Shown piece after piece: positions 9,380 to 18,639 of a DNA stretch of 64,000 nucleotides. Position 1 is the stretch's first letter. Each line of letters opens with the position of its first letter. A program made the translations under genes and the position numbers. The notes below the pieces were generated by a model. That model had not been told where the DNA came from. It saw only the letters and a list, made by a program, of their open reading frames with translations, and did not search any database. Source of the stretch: Thermococcus sp. Bubb.Bath (lineage in GTDB: Archaea > Methanobacteriota_B > Thermococci > Thermococcales > Thermococcaceae); the NCBI RefSeq assembly GCF_012027595.1, contig NZ_SNUR01000005.1, positions 58,638 through 122,637 of the forward strand, written 5' to 3'.

Positions 9380-10866
9380 GCTTCCTCCCCCCTGAGAATG
9401 GCCTTAACGTCTCCAATTCCAATCTCACTTCCCCTTCCTTTCAGAGTGATCTTCCAGGGCTCGACGCCGTACTCCCTGGCAAGAAGCTGGACAATCTTGG
9501 GCCTGCAAAAGCTCCCCTGACAGGTTCCAGTTGTCGCTTTAGTTCTGAACTTGACGGAATCGACGCTCGGCGTTTTAACGCCTATGAATTTCATCCTCTC
9601 GATGGCCTCAAGGATGTCTCCCTCGCTCACGTGGTTGCACCTGCAGACTATCTTTCCATAGGAGGGGTTCCCCTTTATCAGCTCGTTCGCCTTCTCCGGC
9701 GGGAGCATGAAGAAGTGCGTTATCTCCTTCCTATAGGGGTTCCACTTCTCCTTCTCCACAAGATTTACTCCAAGGTCGCGCTGGATTATGTCCCTGACCT
9801 CGTAGGCTATGGCAGGAGCGCTTGTTAGTCCCGGAGAGCGTATTCCCGCGACATTGATGAATCCACCAACTTCTTCCTCAGCTGTGATTATGAAGTCCCC
9901 TCCTGTTGGCTCGGGCCTTAACCCTGCGAAGGTCCTTATCACCTTGCTCTTCGGAGGCAGCTGAGGCCACAGCTTCTTCGAACCTTCCCAAACCTTTTCA
10001 AGGCCCTCCGCTGTTGTGGCAAAGTTCTCTTTCTCCTCAGGCGGAAGGTCCTGTGCGTTTGGTCCTATCATCAGGTGACCGCTGACCTCTGTGGTAACCA
10101 CTATTCCCTTGCTTATCGGCGTTGGAGTCGGGAAAAGAACGTGGTTCGGTCCCGGAACGGTGTCGTCGAAGAGGAAGTACTCTCCCTTCCTCGGGTGTAT
10201 CTCGAAGTAGTCTATCCCGGCCATCCGGGCAATTTTGTCCGCGTAGAGACCCGCCGCATTGATGACGATGTCCGCCTCGATGAAGCCGCTGTTTGTCTCA
10301 ACACCCTTAACTTCACCGTTCTTGACCTTTATGCCCCTAACCTCCGTCTCGAGATGGGTCTTAACTCCGTTTGCGACGGCGTTCTCAACGAGGGCTATAA
10401 CTGCTGGAATGGGAGCTATCTGGCCGACGATGGGAACCCACAGAGCGCCTATTGCATCTTTCGTAAGGCCCGGCTCGAGGGGGAAGAGCTCTTCACTATC
10501 AATAATCCTCATCTCGGGGACGCCGTTCCTATGGCCGCGCTCCAAAAGCTTCTCAAGCTCGTCGAAGTCCTCCTCCTGCGTCGCGACTATCAAAGCACCG
10601 TTCCAGACGTGGGCTATCTGGAGTTCCTTGACCCACTGGTGCCACAGGCGGTTTCCCCTTATGCAGAGCTTTGCGCGCACTGGATACCTTTCCGGGTCGT
10701 CGTCGTAGCCGCCGTGTATCAGGGCAGTGTTGGCTTTACTGACACCCCAGCCGACGTCGGGGGCTTTCTCTATGAGATGAACCTCAAGGTTCTCGTATTT
10801 GCTTAGGACGCGCGCTATACTCGCGCCGCTTATTCCGGCGCCTATAATAGCCACTTTTGTCTTCAT
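9376..10866 (-). CDS. glpA: Glycerol-3-phosphate dehydrogenase, GlpA-like with [2Fe-2S] C-terminal domain
   Basis: 496 residues from ATG 10866, chosen because GGAGGT lies six bases before it; a GTG two codons upstream is also open. The N-terminus has the FAD fold A-I-I-G-A-G-I-S-G-A-S and a DAO-type core. The last ~100 residues carry C-R-C-N-H and C-Q-G-S-F-C, the four-cysteine BFD-like [2Fe-2S] domain found in anaerobic GlpA. It should oxidise sn-glycerol-3-phosphate to DHAP. It heads an operon with the NAD(FAD) protein and DUF1667, next to glycerol kinase and two glycerophosphodiesterases, which makes the substrate assignment strong. Confidence 0.87.
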   Translation of the reverse strand: MKTKVAIIGAGISGASIARVLSKYENLEVHLIEKAPDVGWGVSKANTALIHGGYDDDPERYPVRAKLCIRGNRLWHQWVKELQIAHVWNGALIVATQEEDFDELEKLLERGHRNGVPEMRIIDSEELFPLEPGLTKDAIGALWVPIVGQIAPIPAVIALVENAVANGVKTHLETEVRGIKVKNGEVKGVETNSGFIEADIVINAAGLYADKIARMAGIDYFEIHPRKGEYFLFDDTVPGPNHVLFPTPTPISKGIVVTTEVSGHLMIGPNAQDLPPEEKENFATTAEGLEKVWEGSKKLWPQLPPKSKVIRTFAGLRPEPTGGDFIITAEEEVGGFINVAGIRSPGLTSAPAIAYEVRDIIQRDLGVNLVEKEKWNPYRKEITHFFMLPPEKANELIKGNPSYGKIVCRCNHVSEGDILEAIERMKFIGVKTPSVDSVKFRTKATTGTCQGSFCRPKIVQLLAREYGVEPWKITLKGRGSEIGIGDVKAILRGEEA

Positions 10867-10887
10867 ACTCACACCTCCAAACTAAAA

Positions 10888-10915
10888 CGAAAAACTGATT
10901 TTCGGGTTTTAAAGC
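10888..10915 (-). promoter_or_regulatory. Promoter and operator-like inverted repeat of the glpA operon
   Basis: Read leftwards, GAAAGCTTTAAAACCC is a TATA box. Just downstream, where transcription should start, lies a perfect inverted repeat of six-base arms, CGAAAA and TTTTCG, five bases apart (10888-10904). A repressor bound there could block initiation. The factor is unknown. Confidence 0.45.
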
Positions 10916-11017
10916 TTTCTCTAACCTTTAGTTTAGCTTAAAAGAAACCAAAGAACGTTTTCAGGCATGAAAAGGAAAGACAGGGGTGGACACCAGAAAA
11001 ATGGACAGTTATGTTCA

Positions 11018-12506
11018 TCAGCCTTCGGCCCCAACGACCTTCGTCCAGCCCCTCGCCCTTTTTACTGCCTCCTTCCAGCCGTTGTAGAGCCTCCCCCTAG
11101 TCTCCTCGCCCATCCCCGGCTCGAAGACCTTCTCAGCCTTCCAGAGCTCGGATATCTCATCAACACTATCCCAATAGCCAACCGCCAGTCCCGCGAGGTA
11201 AGCCGCTCCAAGGGCAGTGGTCTCCTTCACGACGGGTCTGATGACCCTCCTGTTCAAGATATCCGCCTGGAACTGCATGAGGAAGTTGTTTGCGGTGGCT
11301 CCTCCGTCGACACGGAGATCCCTGATCTGAACGAGCTTCTCCATCTCCTCAACGACATCTCTTGTGAGGTAGGCTATGGCTTCGAGCGTCGCCCTTGCCA
11401 GGTGCTCCCTGCCGGTGCCACGCGTTATTCCGATTATCATCCCGCGGGCGAACTGATCCCAGTAAGGTGCACCGAGACCCACAAAGGCCGGGACAAAATA
11501 AACTCCCTCGTTGCTCTCAAGCTTTCTAGCGAGTTCTTCCGTCTCAGAAGCATGCTTGATGATTTTTATTCCATCGCGGAGCCACTGGACAGCTGCACCG
11601 GTTATGAAGACACTTCCCTCAAGGGCGTAGGAAACCTTCCTCTCGAGACCCCACGCAATCGTTGTGAGCAGGTTGTCAGAGTAGCGCACCATCTTGCCCG
11701 TGTTCGCGAGGATGAAGCTCCCCGTTCCGTAGGTTGCCTTGACCATTCCAGTCTCAAAAGCCGCCTGACCGAAGAGGGCAGCCTGCTGGTCGCCGGCATC
11801 ACCACTGACAGGGATTTCAGCGCCAAGGAGTTCTTTCTTAGTGTAGCCATAGACCTCACTCGATCCTTTAACCTCCGGGAGAACGCTCTCCGGAACCCCG
11901 AAGAGCTCAAGGAGCTCATCGTCCCAGTCGAGCTTCTTTATGTTGAAGAGCATCGTCCTTGAGGCGTTGGAGTAATCGGTAACGTGCTCCCCCGTGAGGC
12001 GGTAGATGAGGAAGGTATCAACGGTCCCAAACATGACATCGCCTTTCTCGGCCTTCTCTCTTAAACCCGGGACGTTGTCGAGGAGCCACCTGAGTTTTGA
12101 GGCCGAGAAGTAGGCATCGGGAACGAGGCCGGTCTTTTCCTTTATCATGTTCCCATACTCGCGCTTTATCTCCTCGACCATCTCGGCCGTTCTCCTGCAC
12201 TGCCAGACTATGGCGTTGTAGAGCGGTTTGCCCTCCCTATCCCAGACGAGCGTTGTTTCACGCTGGTTGGTTATTCCTATCGCGGCTATCTGACTCGGCT
12301 TGATCCTGGCCCTTTCAATGGCAGTTTTTATCGCCCTGAACTGGGCATCCCATATCTCCTCTGGGTTGTGCTCGACCCATCCGGGTTTTAGGATAGTGCT
12401 GGGGAAACTCATACTGACCTACCCCGTGGATGTTGCTCTCCCTGTCGAATAGTATGGCCCTCGCCGATGTAGTCCCCTCGTCAAGGGAAAGTATGAAGCG
12501 CTCCAT
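11018..12506 (-). pseudogene. glpK: Glycerol kinase, disrupted by a one-base frameshift
   Basis: FGGY-family glycerol kinase in two frames. The first runs from ATG 12506 ([11 protein letters not shown], the ATP-binding start) to about residue 40. The second resumes with [10 protein letters not shown] and continues to 11018. The break is at four A residues (TTTT at 12386-12389 on the plus strand): removing one A restores Y-P-K-P-G-W-V-E-H and one protein of about 495 residues, the usual length. The remainder carries normal kinase motifs, including G-D-A-G-D-Q-Q-A and a glycine-rich D-G-G-A-T-A-N-N. Native function: ATP-dependent conversion of glycerol to sn-glycerol-3-phosphate. A slip-prone run could be a sequencing error, a true mutation or a phase-variable site. 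Confidence 0.85.
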
Positions 12507-12551
12507 GATACCACCTAAAGGAAAATAAGAAGAAACACTTATTAGACTTGC

Positions 12552-13304
12552 TCACTTGAGGCCAAGACCCCGGAGATAACTGATCATCCTCTCAACGTCA
12601 TTAACAATGAGAACGTCAAAGAGACCGCCAAGCCTAACAAGGTTGTCGTTGGCGTAGTAGAGCTCCTCGTTGAGCGGCCAGAGAACTATCCTGAGGCCGG
12701 CTCCCTTTGCCATTTGGAGGGCTCCAACGGTTTTCTCAACGCCGAGGATGGCCATCGCATCAATCGGGGGGTTGAGCGACCACGGCTTGAGCTCCGCTAT
12801 GAGCTGAGGAAGCTGCGCCAGCGTCTCCTCCTTCTCGATGAGGATTCCCAGCTTGGTCTCCGCGTCGTACTTTCTGTACTCCCTCAGGGCATCGATGTTG
12901 AAGGACGAAACGAGTATCCTCTCAGGGTTGTTCGCCTTTATCAGCTCCGCAGTCTTCTTCACTGCATCGATGTCCTTGAGCTCGACGTTGATGATGGCAT
13001 CGGGAAGGGCCTTGAAGACCTCCTCAAGAGTGAGGATTTTCTCCCCGTTTCCGAAGTCGAGGGACTTGAGCTCCTCAAGCGTCATCTCCTTGACCTTGCC
13101 GGTTCCGCTGCTCACCCTGTCAACGGAATCGTCGTGGATAACCACCACTTCCCCGTCCTTTGTCAGCCAGACGTCAAGCTCAACACCGTCGGCACCGGCT
13201 TCAATGGCCTTTCTAAACGCCAGAAGGGTGTTCTCGGGGTACTTCGCGGAGTAGCCCCTATGTCCAAGAACCAGGGTTTTATTCCAGTTCACCACATGCT
13301 TCAC
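12552..13304 (-). CDS. Glycerophosphodiester phosphodiesterase (UgpQ-like)
   Basis: 250 residues of the GDPD TIM-barrel family. It shows G-H-R-G near residue 16, P-E-N-T-L-L-A-F, and the acidic metal pair in D-G-V-E-L-D-V-W followed by V-I-H-D-D, then V-E-L-K-D in the middle. It hydrolyses glycerophosphodiesters such as glycerophosphocholine to sn-glycerol-3-phosphate plus an alcohol. There is no signal peptide, so it acts inside the cell. Its 5' end overlaps the second GDPD gene by 26 bases, and glycerol kinase follows 45 bases downstream, so all three may share a transcript. Confidence 0.88.
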   Translation of the reverse strand: MKHVVNWNKTLVLGHRGYSAKYPENTLLAFRKAIEAGADGVELDVWLTKDGEVVVIHDDSVDRVSSGTGKVKEMTLEELKSLDFGNGEKILTLEEVFKALPDAIINVELKDIDAVKKTAELIKANNPERILVSSFNIDALREYRKYDAETKLGILIEKEETLAQLPQLIAELKPWSLNPPIDAMAILGVEKTVGALQMAKGAGLRIVLWPLNEELYYANDNLVRLGGLFDVLIVNDVERMISYLRGLGLK

Positions 13305-13986
13305 CTCCCCGGTCCTTTGTAGGGGCTTCTAATAAAACTTTCCTCATCCTGGCGGGATTATCCGCGATTACCCCATCGACGAAGGGAAGGAACCTTGGAA
13401 CCCACGTGAGCTCGTCCATTCTGTAGTTCCAGAGAAAAATCTTGAGTCCCCTTTTCCAGGCAATCCTGAGAATTGCCACCATGTTCCTGAAGCCAACGTA
13501 TGAAACGGCGTCTATTGGAACGTGGAGGGAGTAGATACCCCTTAGGGATGGTAATACCAGCGCTCCCCAGTACCCGGTTATTGAGAAGCCAACCCTGCAG
13601 TCGGGGCACTCCTTCTGGAGGGAGCGGACCAGTCCCGGTTTGTCGGCCGAGAAAACCGCGTCCACTCCAAAGCGCTCGACCAGCCTTACCGACCCCTCGA
13701 CGGCATCGATATCCTTCACGTCGACGTCCATGAAAGCAGATCTAAACTCCCGGAGAACCCGCGTGAGTGTGGGGATTGCTCTATCCGTCCGGAGAACCTC
13801 CCGGAGGGTGAGCGACTTAACGGGGATTCCTCCCACCTCTCCGTCATGGGTGATGACTATTTTCCCATCACCCGTTTCCCAGACGTCGAATTCTATCCCG
13901 TCGGCGTACCTCAGCGCCCTTCGAAACGCCGGAACCGTGTTCTCAAGTCTTCCTCTGAAACCGCGGTGACCAATTAAGAGCACCAT
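13279..13986 (-). CDS. Second glycerophosphodiester phosphodiesterase
   Basis: 235 residues, a divergent paralogue of the neighbouring GDPD. The G-H-R-G, E-N-T, E-F-D-V-W, T-H-D-G and D-V-D-V-K-D positions keep the metal and catalytic residues. It lacks the N-terminal lead-in of its neighbour, starting directly at the first strand. The TATA box (GTTTAAAC, 14007-14014) lies so close to ATG 13986, with no Shine-Dalgarno, that the transcript is probably leaderless. It is the first gene of the leftward GDPD-GDPD-glpK group. Why two copies are kept is unknown; different head-group preference is possible. Confidence 0.83.
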   Translation of the reverse strand: MVLLIGHRGFRGRLENTVPAFRRALRYADGIEFDVWETGDGKIVITHDGEVGGIPVKSLTLREVLRTDRAIPTLTRVLREFRSAFMDVDVKDIDAVEGSVRLVERFGVDAVFSADKPGLVRSLQKECPDCRVGFSITGYWGALVLPSLRGIYSLHVPIDAVSYVGFRNMVAILRIAWKRGLKIFLWNYRMDELTWVPRFLPFVDGVIADNPARMRKVLLEAPTKDRGGEACGELE

Positions 13987-14229
13987 AAGAAAAGCTAGGA
14001 GGAGGTGTTTAAACCCGTTTCTGTTCTTCCATGCCTCTCTAATAATGGATGACCCAAAACGTTCATTATATAAACGACCTCATTTATACACGCATAAATC
14101 TAAAGGAGCTTTACTCAGCCCTAGATTGCAACCGAAAAAGTAAAAAGGCCATTTTGCATTAAGCGGTGTATATTCCAAATAGTCTATATAGGGGCATTGA
14201 TGGATTAGAAGATACGGGAGGTATCAATA
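13987..14229. promoter_or_regulatory. Divergent promoter region between GDPD genes and MFS carrier
   Basis: Leftward TATA GTTTAAAC at 14007-14014. Rightward TATA TCTATATAGG at 14183-14192, about 40 bases before ATG 14230, whose ribosome-binding site is GGGAGGT. The middle is A/T-rich (CATTATATAAACG near 14067) and could hold a shared regulator site. No gene is seen. Confidence 0.45.
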
Positions 14230-15567
14230 ATGGAATCGAGGATAGAGGAAGGAAAGGGGAAAAAGTTCAATTGGGGCGTTATCCTGAGTATAGCGCTCGT
14301 TGGTTTCAGTATGAGTACCGGCTGGGCCCTGAACAAAGGGCTCACATTCAAATTACTCGAGGTCAAATACACCAACGCACCGACTATAATCGGAGCGATT
14401 CTGTCCATTCAAGGTCTCATGGGCCTTCTCATACCCCCAATACTCGGTTATTACAGCGATATACACCGCTCCAAGAGGGGTAGGAGGGTTCCCTTCATCT
14501 TCGCAGGTTCAATGCTCGTTGCCGTGACGACCGCGCTTATATACCTGCTCTACGTTGGAGGGGTATCACTCGGCGTCTTTGCGGTGCTCCTAGCACTGTA
14601 CTACCTCTTCATGTACTCCTTTGTGGCACAGTACCGCTCCCTCATGCCCGACGTTATTGGAAGCGGCGAACGCGGCAAGGCCAGCGGAATAATCACCCTT
14701 TTTGAGTGGATGGCCAACCTTCTACTCTTCGGAACCATAGCGTTCCTCGCCGCCAGTGCCACTAAAGAGACTGGCATCAAGGATGGAATAAAGGCCATGA
14801 TACAGGCCGGGAACTTCTGGATACCGTTTGCAATCGTCATTTTCTTCATGGTAGTATCAGGAGTCTACGTTTTCCTCAGAATCAAAGAGCCGCCCGTGCC
14901 TGAAGGAACCCCCGAAGAGGGACTTGGAGAGTACCTCAGGAACATCATCGGCGACAGGGACTTTCTTAACTTCTACATTGCTCAGATGCTCTGGTGGTTG
15001 AGCTTTGAGTTCATTGCGGTCTTCATGTTCGGAATCCTAGAGTCCGTCCTCGGGACGAGCGACGTCACCGCCCTCGGAAACGCGATAATGGCACTGTTTA
15101 ACCTCGTGGTTCTCGTGGGAGCGATAGTCGGCGGCCCGCTCTATGACAAGATAGGAAGGAGAAAGTCAATCCTTATAAGTGGAATAATCTTCGAGGTACC
15201 CTTCATCTTCGGGTGGTTCGTCCACACGCAGATGCAGATAACTGCCCTCATTGCATTCGCTGGAATCGGATGGGGAATGCTCATGGCAACCTCCTGGCCG
15301 GTCATCGGTGACCTGCTGACAAAGTACCAGAAGGAAGCCTTCAACGGCCGCTACTACGGTGTCTTCGAGGCTACCAAGTCGTTCCCAGTAATGATAGCGG
15401 GCCTTTTGGGCGGAGCCGTAGTTCACCTCGCAGGCAACAACTACCGCGTCCTCTTCCCAGTGGGGGCTCTCTTTATTATAATCTCCCTGCCCCTGGTCTG
15501 GGAAATGAAGCACCTAGACATCTCCTCTAAAGCCAAAGAGGGCGAAACGGAGACGATGGAGGTATGA
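14230..15567 (+). CDS. MFS transporter, probable glycerophosphodiester/glycerol-3-phosphate or sugar carrier
   Basis: 445 residues with twelve predicted membrane helices in two halves of six. The loop between helices 2 and 3 carries Y-Y-S-D-I-H-R-S-K-R-G-R-R, the basic MFS signature, and a second-half counterpart is Y-D-K-I-G-R-R. This pattern resembles the GPH/sucrose-carrier type of MFS. The substrate is not readable. Divergent placement beside two glycerophosphodiesterases suggests uptake of glycerophosphodiesters or glycerol-3-phosphate. The hydrolase gene downstream overlaps its stop, so both are one transcript. Confidence 0.75.
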   Translation: MESRIEEGKGKKFNWGVILSIALVGFSMSTGWALNKGLTFKLLEVKYTNAPTIIGAILSIQGLMGLLIPPILGYYSDIHRSKRGRRVPFIFAGSMLVAVTTALIYLLYVGGVSLGVFAVLLALYYLFMYSFVAQYRSLMPDVIGSGERGKASGIITLFEWMANLLLFGTIAFLAASATKETGIKDGIKAMIQAGNFWIPFAIVIFFMVVSGVYVFLRIKEPPVPEGTPEEGLGEYLRNIIGDRDFLNFYIAQMLWWLSFEFIAVFMFGILESVLGTSDVTALGNAIMALFNLVVLVGAIVGGPLYDKIGRRKSILISGIIFEVPFIFGWFVHTQMQITALIAFAGIGWGMLMATSWPVIGDLLTKYQKEAFNGRYYGVFEATKSFPVMIAGLLGGAVVHLAGNNYRVLFPVGALFIIISLPLVWEMKHLDISSKAKEGETETMEV

Positions 15568-15569
15568 CC

Positions 15570-16445
15570 ATGCACTGGCTCTTTCTTTTGATTTATATTT
15601 TGATCATCCTTGGTTTTCTGCTTCTAGGCTTCCTCGTCTTCATTGCATATAAGATGGCCAAACCCCCCAGGTTCATCGGGGACTGGACGCCTAAGGATTT
15701 TGGCTTCGACTACGAAGATATAACATTCAAAACGGAGGACGGCCTTAAGCTGAGCGGCTGGTGGATTGACAACGGTAGCGATAAGACGGTCATCCCCCTC
15801 CACGGCTATACGAGGAGCAGATGGGACGACGTTTACATGAAGCCCCTCACGGAGTTTCTCCTCAAAGAGGGTTATAACGTCCTCACCTTCGACTTCCGTG
15901 CCCACGGAAAGAGCGAGGGCAAGTACACTGGAGTGGGAGAGGACGAGATAAAGGACGTCAAGGCGGCAATCGCATGGCTGAAAAAGAACCAGCCCGAGAA
16001 GGCCGAGAAGGTGGCCATTATCGGCTTCTCCATGGGCGCAATCGTCACGATACGCTCGCTGGTCGATGTTCCAGGGGCCTGCTGCGGCGTTGCAGATTCC
16101 CCGCCGATCTACATGGACAAGACGAGCGCGAGAAGCTTAACCTACTTCGCCAACCTGCCTCAGTGGCTCTACTCCCTCGTCAAGCCGTTCAGCGGGCTCT
16201 TCGGAGGTATTCCAAGGGACACCATATCTTATGCGGAGAAAGTTAGAAAGCCCCTTCTCTTGATACAGGGAGACAAAGACCCCCTTATCAAGGTTAAGGA
16301 GGTTAGGGAGTTCTACGAGAGGAACAGGAAGGTTAACCCGGACGTCGAGCTCTGGATCACGGACGCGGCACACGTCAGAACCCTCAAGTTCCACCCAGAG
16401 GAGTGGAAGGCGAAGGTTGGGGAGTTCCTGAGGAAGTACCTCTGA
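15570..16445 (+). CDS. Membrane-anchored alpha/beta hydrolase
   Basis: About 291 residues. One N-terminal hydrophobic helix is followed by an alpha/beta-hydrolase fold: H-G-Y-T-R-S (oxyanion strand), D-F-R-A-H-G, nucleophile elbow G-F-S-M-G, a late D (G-D-K-D-P-L) and a closing H (A-A-H-V-R). I prefer ATG 15570, six bases after GGAGGT; ATG 15564 overlaps the MFS stop but lies directly on the ribosome-binding site. The family is like YqkD/FrsA-type serine hydrolases. Its position after the carrier suggests it releases acyl groups from imported lipid-derived compounds; this is inference. Confidence 0.78.
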   Translation: MHWLFLLIYILIILGFLLLGFLVFIAYKMAKPPRFIGDWTPKDFGFDYEDITFKTEDGLKLSGWWIDNGSDKTVIPLHGYTRSRWDDVYMKPLTEFLLKEGYNVLTFDFRAHGKSEGKYTGVGEDEIKDVKAAIAWLKKNQPEKAEKVAIIGFSMGAIVTIRSLVDVPGACCGVADSPPIYMDKTSARSLTYFANLPQWLYSLVKPFSGLFGGIPRDTISYAEKVRKPLLLIQGDKDPLIKVKEVREFYERNRKVNPDVELWITDAAHVRTLKFHPEEWKAKVGEFLRKYL

Positions 16446-16572
16446 AGCCTGAGGTTTTCCATCCCTTTTGTTTTCTAATTGTGACAACCCCAGTGAAGGC
16501 TAACAACGTTTAACCCATTTTTGCCCAAAAAGCATAAATACAACCTAACCACACCTAACCACGGTGAGAGGT

Positions 16573-16893
16573 ATGGACTTCGCATTGTTCATGGAGAGAT
16601 ACGGGTACAAGCTCCTAATTGTTGGGGTCATTGGGGGCGTTTTCCTGTTCATCTTCGGTGGAATAATCTACAGCATGATACTCGTAGGATACACCAAAAG
16701 CGAAGCGGGCTTCTTCGTGGCGTTGTTGGTCGTTGCATCGCTAATTGCAGCATTCGCCGGCCGTTTTATGAACACAGCGACTACGTTACTCAGTAGAGTA
16801 GGCTATCACAACAGGGCAAAGCTCTTTGAGGGAAAGAAAAAGCTTGAGAAAGAGCGCGAGAAGCTCAGGGAAGAGGGCGGGAAGCTCTACTGA
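16573..16893 (+). CDS. Small membrane protein with two helices and a charged tail
   Basis: 106 residues from ATG 16573 (GGTGAGAGGT just before it; the GTG at 16564 sits inside that ribosome-binding site). Two strongly hydrophobic helices, about residues 14-42 and 52-70, are followed by a basic/acidic coiled-coil-like tail (E-K-E-R-E-K-L-R-E-E). It is a single gene with its own TATA (GCATAAATAC) and the short direct repeat ACCTAACCAC twice just upstream. Family not recognised. Confidence 0.6.
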   Translation: MDFALFMERYGYKLLIVGVIGGVFLFIFGGIIYSMILVGYTKSEAGFFVALLVVASLIAAFAGRFMNTATTLLSRVGYHNRAKLFEGKKKLEKEREKLREEGGKLY

Positions 16894-17033
16894 TAAATCA
16901 CTTTCCCAGCAAGGCAGAAGGACACACGGCCTCGGCTAACCCCCTTCTCCTCACCGTTCAGTGTGGCTAACGCTCGTCATCGGCCTCTCCTATTTTGGAG
17001 AACCCTTTTAAAAAGCAACCGGAAACCCTAACG

Positions 17034-17097
17034 GGGGATGAAGAGCGTTTACCGGTCTGATTGCTACCGGATGAAGAGACTGGCACTGGCCGACCCC
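17034..17097 (+). ncRNA. Candidate C/D box guide sRNA
   Basis: A TATA element (CCTTTTAAAAAG, 17004-17015) predicts transcription starting near 17035. There GGGG opens a terminal stem with CCCC at 17094-17097. Inside are a C-like box ATGAAGA (17038-17044), 12 bases, D' box CTGA (17057-17060), a second ATGAAGA as C' (17071-17077), 12 bases, and CCGA in the D position (17090-17093). The two equal 12-base guides and ~62-base length fit archaeal C/D sRNAs. Against it: the boxes deviate from RTGATGA and CTGA, and the 10-base D'-C' spacer is long. A 29-codon frame from ATG 17038 is the competing reading. Confidence 0.4.
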
Positions 17098-17120
17098 ATC
17101 AAAATAGAAGAAAAGAGGGC

Positions 17121-18629
17121 TCAGTAGTCGATTTCGCCCTTTTCCTTCAGCTCTCTATACATTTTCCAGGTGATTATCGGCTTCTTCACTGCCAAGACGT
17201 CGTCAACCCTCTTCACGGTGGTGTTGTGTGGTGCGCTCGTAACAACCTCCGGATTTGTGTAAGCTTCCTCGCTGATCTTTTTGAGTGCCTCAACGTAGGC
17301 GTCGAGCTCCTCCTTGCTAACGGTCTCAGTGGGCTCAATCATCAGGGCCTCATGGACGATCAGCGGGAAGTAGATGGTCGGTGCATGTATTCCGAAGTCA
17401 AGGAGCCTCTTCGCCACGTCGAGAGCCCTAACGCCGGTCTCCTTCTTCATTGGCTCGGCCGAGAATACCGTCTCGTGCTTCCTCAGCTCTTTGCCCGGAA
17501 GCTCGTATCCCCTTGTCCCCCTGAGCTTCTGGGTTATGTAGTTGGCGTTGAGAACCGCGACCTCACTGGCCTCTCTTAGGCCTTCCCTTCCCATTATCTT
17601 GAGGTAAGTTAGAGCCCTCACCATGACCGCGAAGTTGCCGTAGAGTTCCTTGACCTTGCCTATACTCTTCGGCACGTTGTAGTCGAGGTAGTAGCGGTCG
17701 TTCTCCTCGTCATAGCCCACAAGCGGGACCGGGAGGTAGTCCTTGAGGAAGTCCTTCACTCCAACGGGTCCGCTTCCAGGGCCGCCGCCACCGTGCGGGG
17801 TTGAGAACGTCTTGTGGAGGTTGAGGTGGACAACGTCAAAGCCCATATCGCCCGGCCGCACTTTGCCAAGGACCGCGTTGAGGTTTGCACCGTCGTAGTA
17901 GAGCAGGCCGCCGGCTTTGTGAACGATCTCCGCTATCTCAAGTATCTCGTCCTCGAAGATGCCGAGGGTGTTAGGGTTCGTGAGCATCAGACCAGCCGTC
18001 CTCTCGCTCACCGCGTTCTCAAGGGCTTCAAGGTCAACCGTTCCGTTCTCGTTGGAGGGTATCTCTATGACTTTGAATCCAGCCATGGCGGAGGAAGCCG
18101 GGTTGGTTCCATGGGCGGAATCCGGGACTATCACCTCCGTCCTCTGGGTGTCGCCGTGGTCGAGGTGGTAAGCTCGGATTATGGAAACGCCGGTGAACTC
18201 CCCGTTGGCCCCGGCGGCCGGCTGGAGCGTGAAGCGGTCCATTCCAGTGATCTCCTTCAGCCATCCCTCAAGCTCCCACATTATCCTAAGTGCTCCCTGA
18301 ACGGTTCTCTCATCCTGATATGGATGAATGTAGGCAACACCTGGGTGGGAGGCTATTTCCTCGTTGATTTTGGGGTTGTACTTCATAGTGCACGAGCCAA
18401 GGGGGTAGATGCCACTGTCAACGCCGTAGTTCATCTCGCTCAGTCTTGTGTAGTGTTTGACAACCTCCGGCTCGCTTAACTCAGGAAGGTTGAGCGGGCT
18501 CTTCCTCCTGAGCTTTTCGGGTATCTCAACCTCCACGTCCTCGATCGGCTTGGGTAGGGTGTAGCCTATCCTTCCCGGACGTGATAGTTCAAAAATAGTT
18601 GGTTCATCCCATTTTGTTTGTCTGAACAT
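17121..18629 (-). CDS. gcvPB: Glycine dehydrogenase (decarboxylating) subunit 2
   Basis: 502 residues from ATG 18629, whose ribosome-binding site GAGGTGGTGA is clear; an ATG nine codons upstream would overlap gcvPA. This is the PLP-binding half of the P-protein of the glycine cleavage system. The PLP lysine lies in [11 protein letters not shown], followed by a glycine-rich G-G-G-G-P-G. With subunit 1 it decarboxylates glycine and loads the aminomethyl group on the H-protein lipoyl arm. Length and start agree with the family. The H and T proteins are not in this window. Confidence 0.93.
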   Translation of the reverse strand: MFRQTKWDEPTIFELSRPGRIGYTLPKPIEDVEVEIPEKLRRKSPLNLPELSEPEVVKHYTRLSEMNYGVDSGIYPLGSCTMKYNPKINEEIASHPGVAYIHPYQDERTVQGALRIMWELEGWLKEITGMDRFTLQPAAGANGEFTGVSIIRAYHLDHGDTQRTEVIVPDSAHGTNPASSAMAGFKVIEIPSNENGTVDLEALENAVSERTAGLMLTNPNTLGIFEDEILEIAEIVHKAGGLLYYDGANLNAVLGKVRPGDMGFDVVHLNLHKTFSTPHGGGGPGSGPVGVKDFLKDYLPVPLVGYDEENDRYYLDYNVPKSIGKVKELYGNFAVMVRALTYLKIMGREGLREASEVAVLNANYITQKLRGTRGYELPGKELRKHETVFSAEPMKKETGVRALDVAKRLLDFGIHAPTIYFPLIVHEALMIEPTETVSKEELDAYVEALKKISEEAYTNPEVVTSAPHNTTVKRVDDVLAVKKPIITWKMYRELKEKGEIDY

Positions 18630-18639
18630 CTTCACCACC

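Noticed and set aside
10075..10806. 243-codon open frame opposite glpA
   Set aside because: Antisense shadow caused by codon bias in the GlpA gene.
16540..16563. CRISPR or tandem-repeat array
   Set aside because: Only two copies of ACCTAACCAC, with no spacer structure.
17038..17126. 29-codon leaderless peptide
   Set aside because: Open frame is short, has no known similarity, and runs into the gcvPB 3' end. The C/D sRNA reading explains the symmetry better, though neither is proven.
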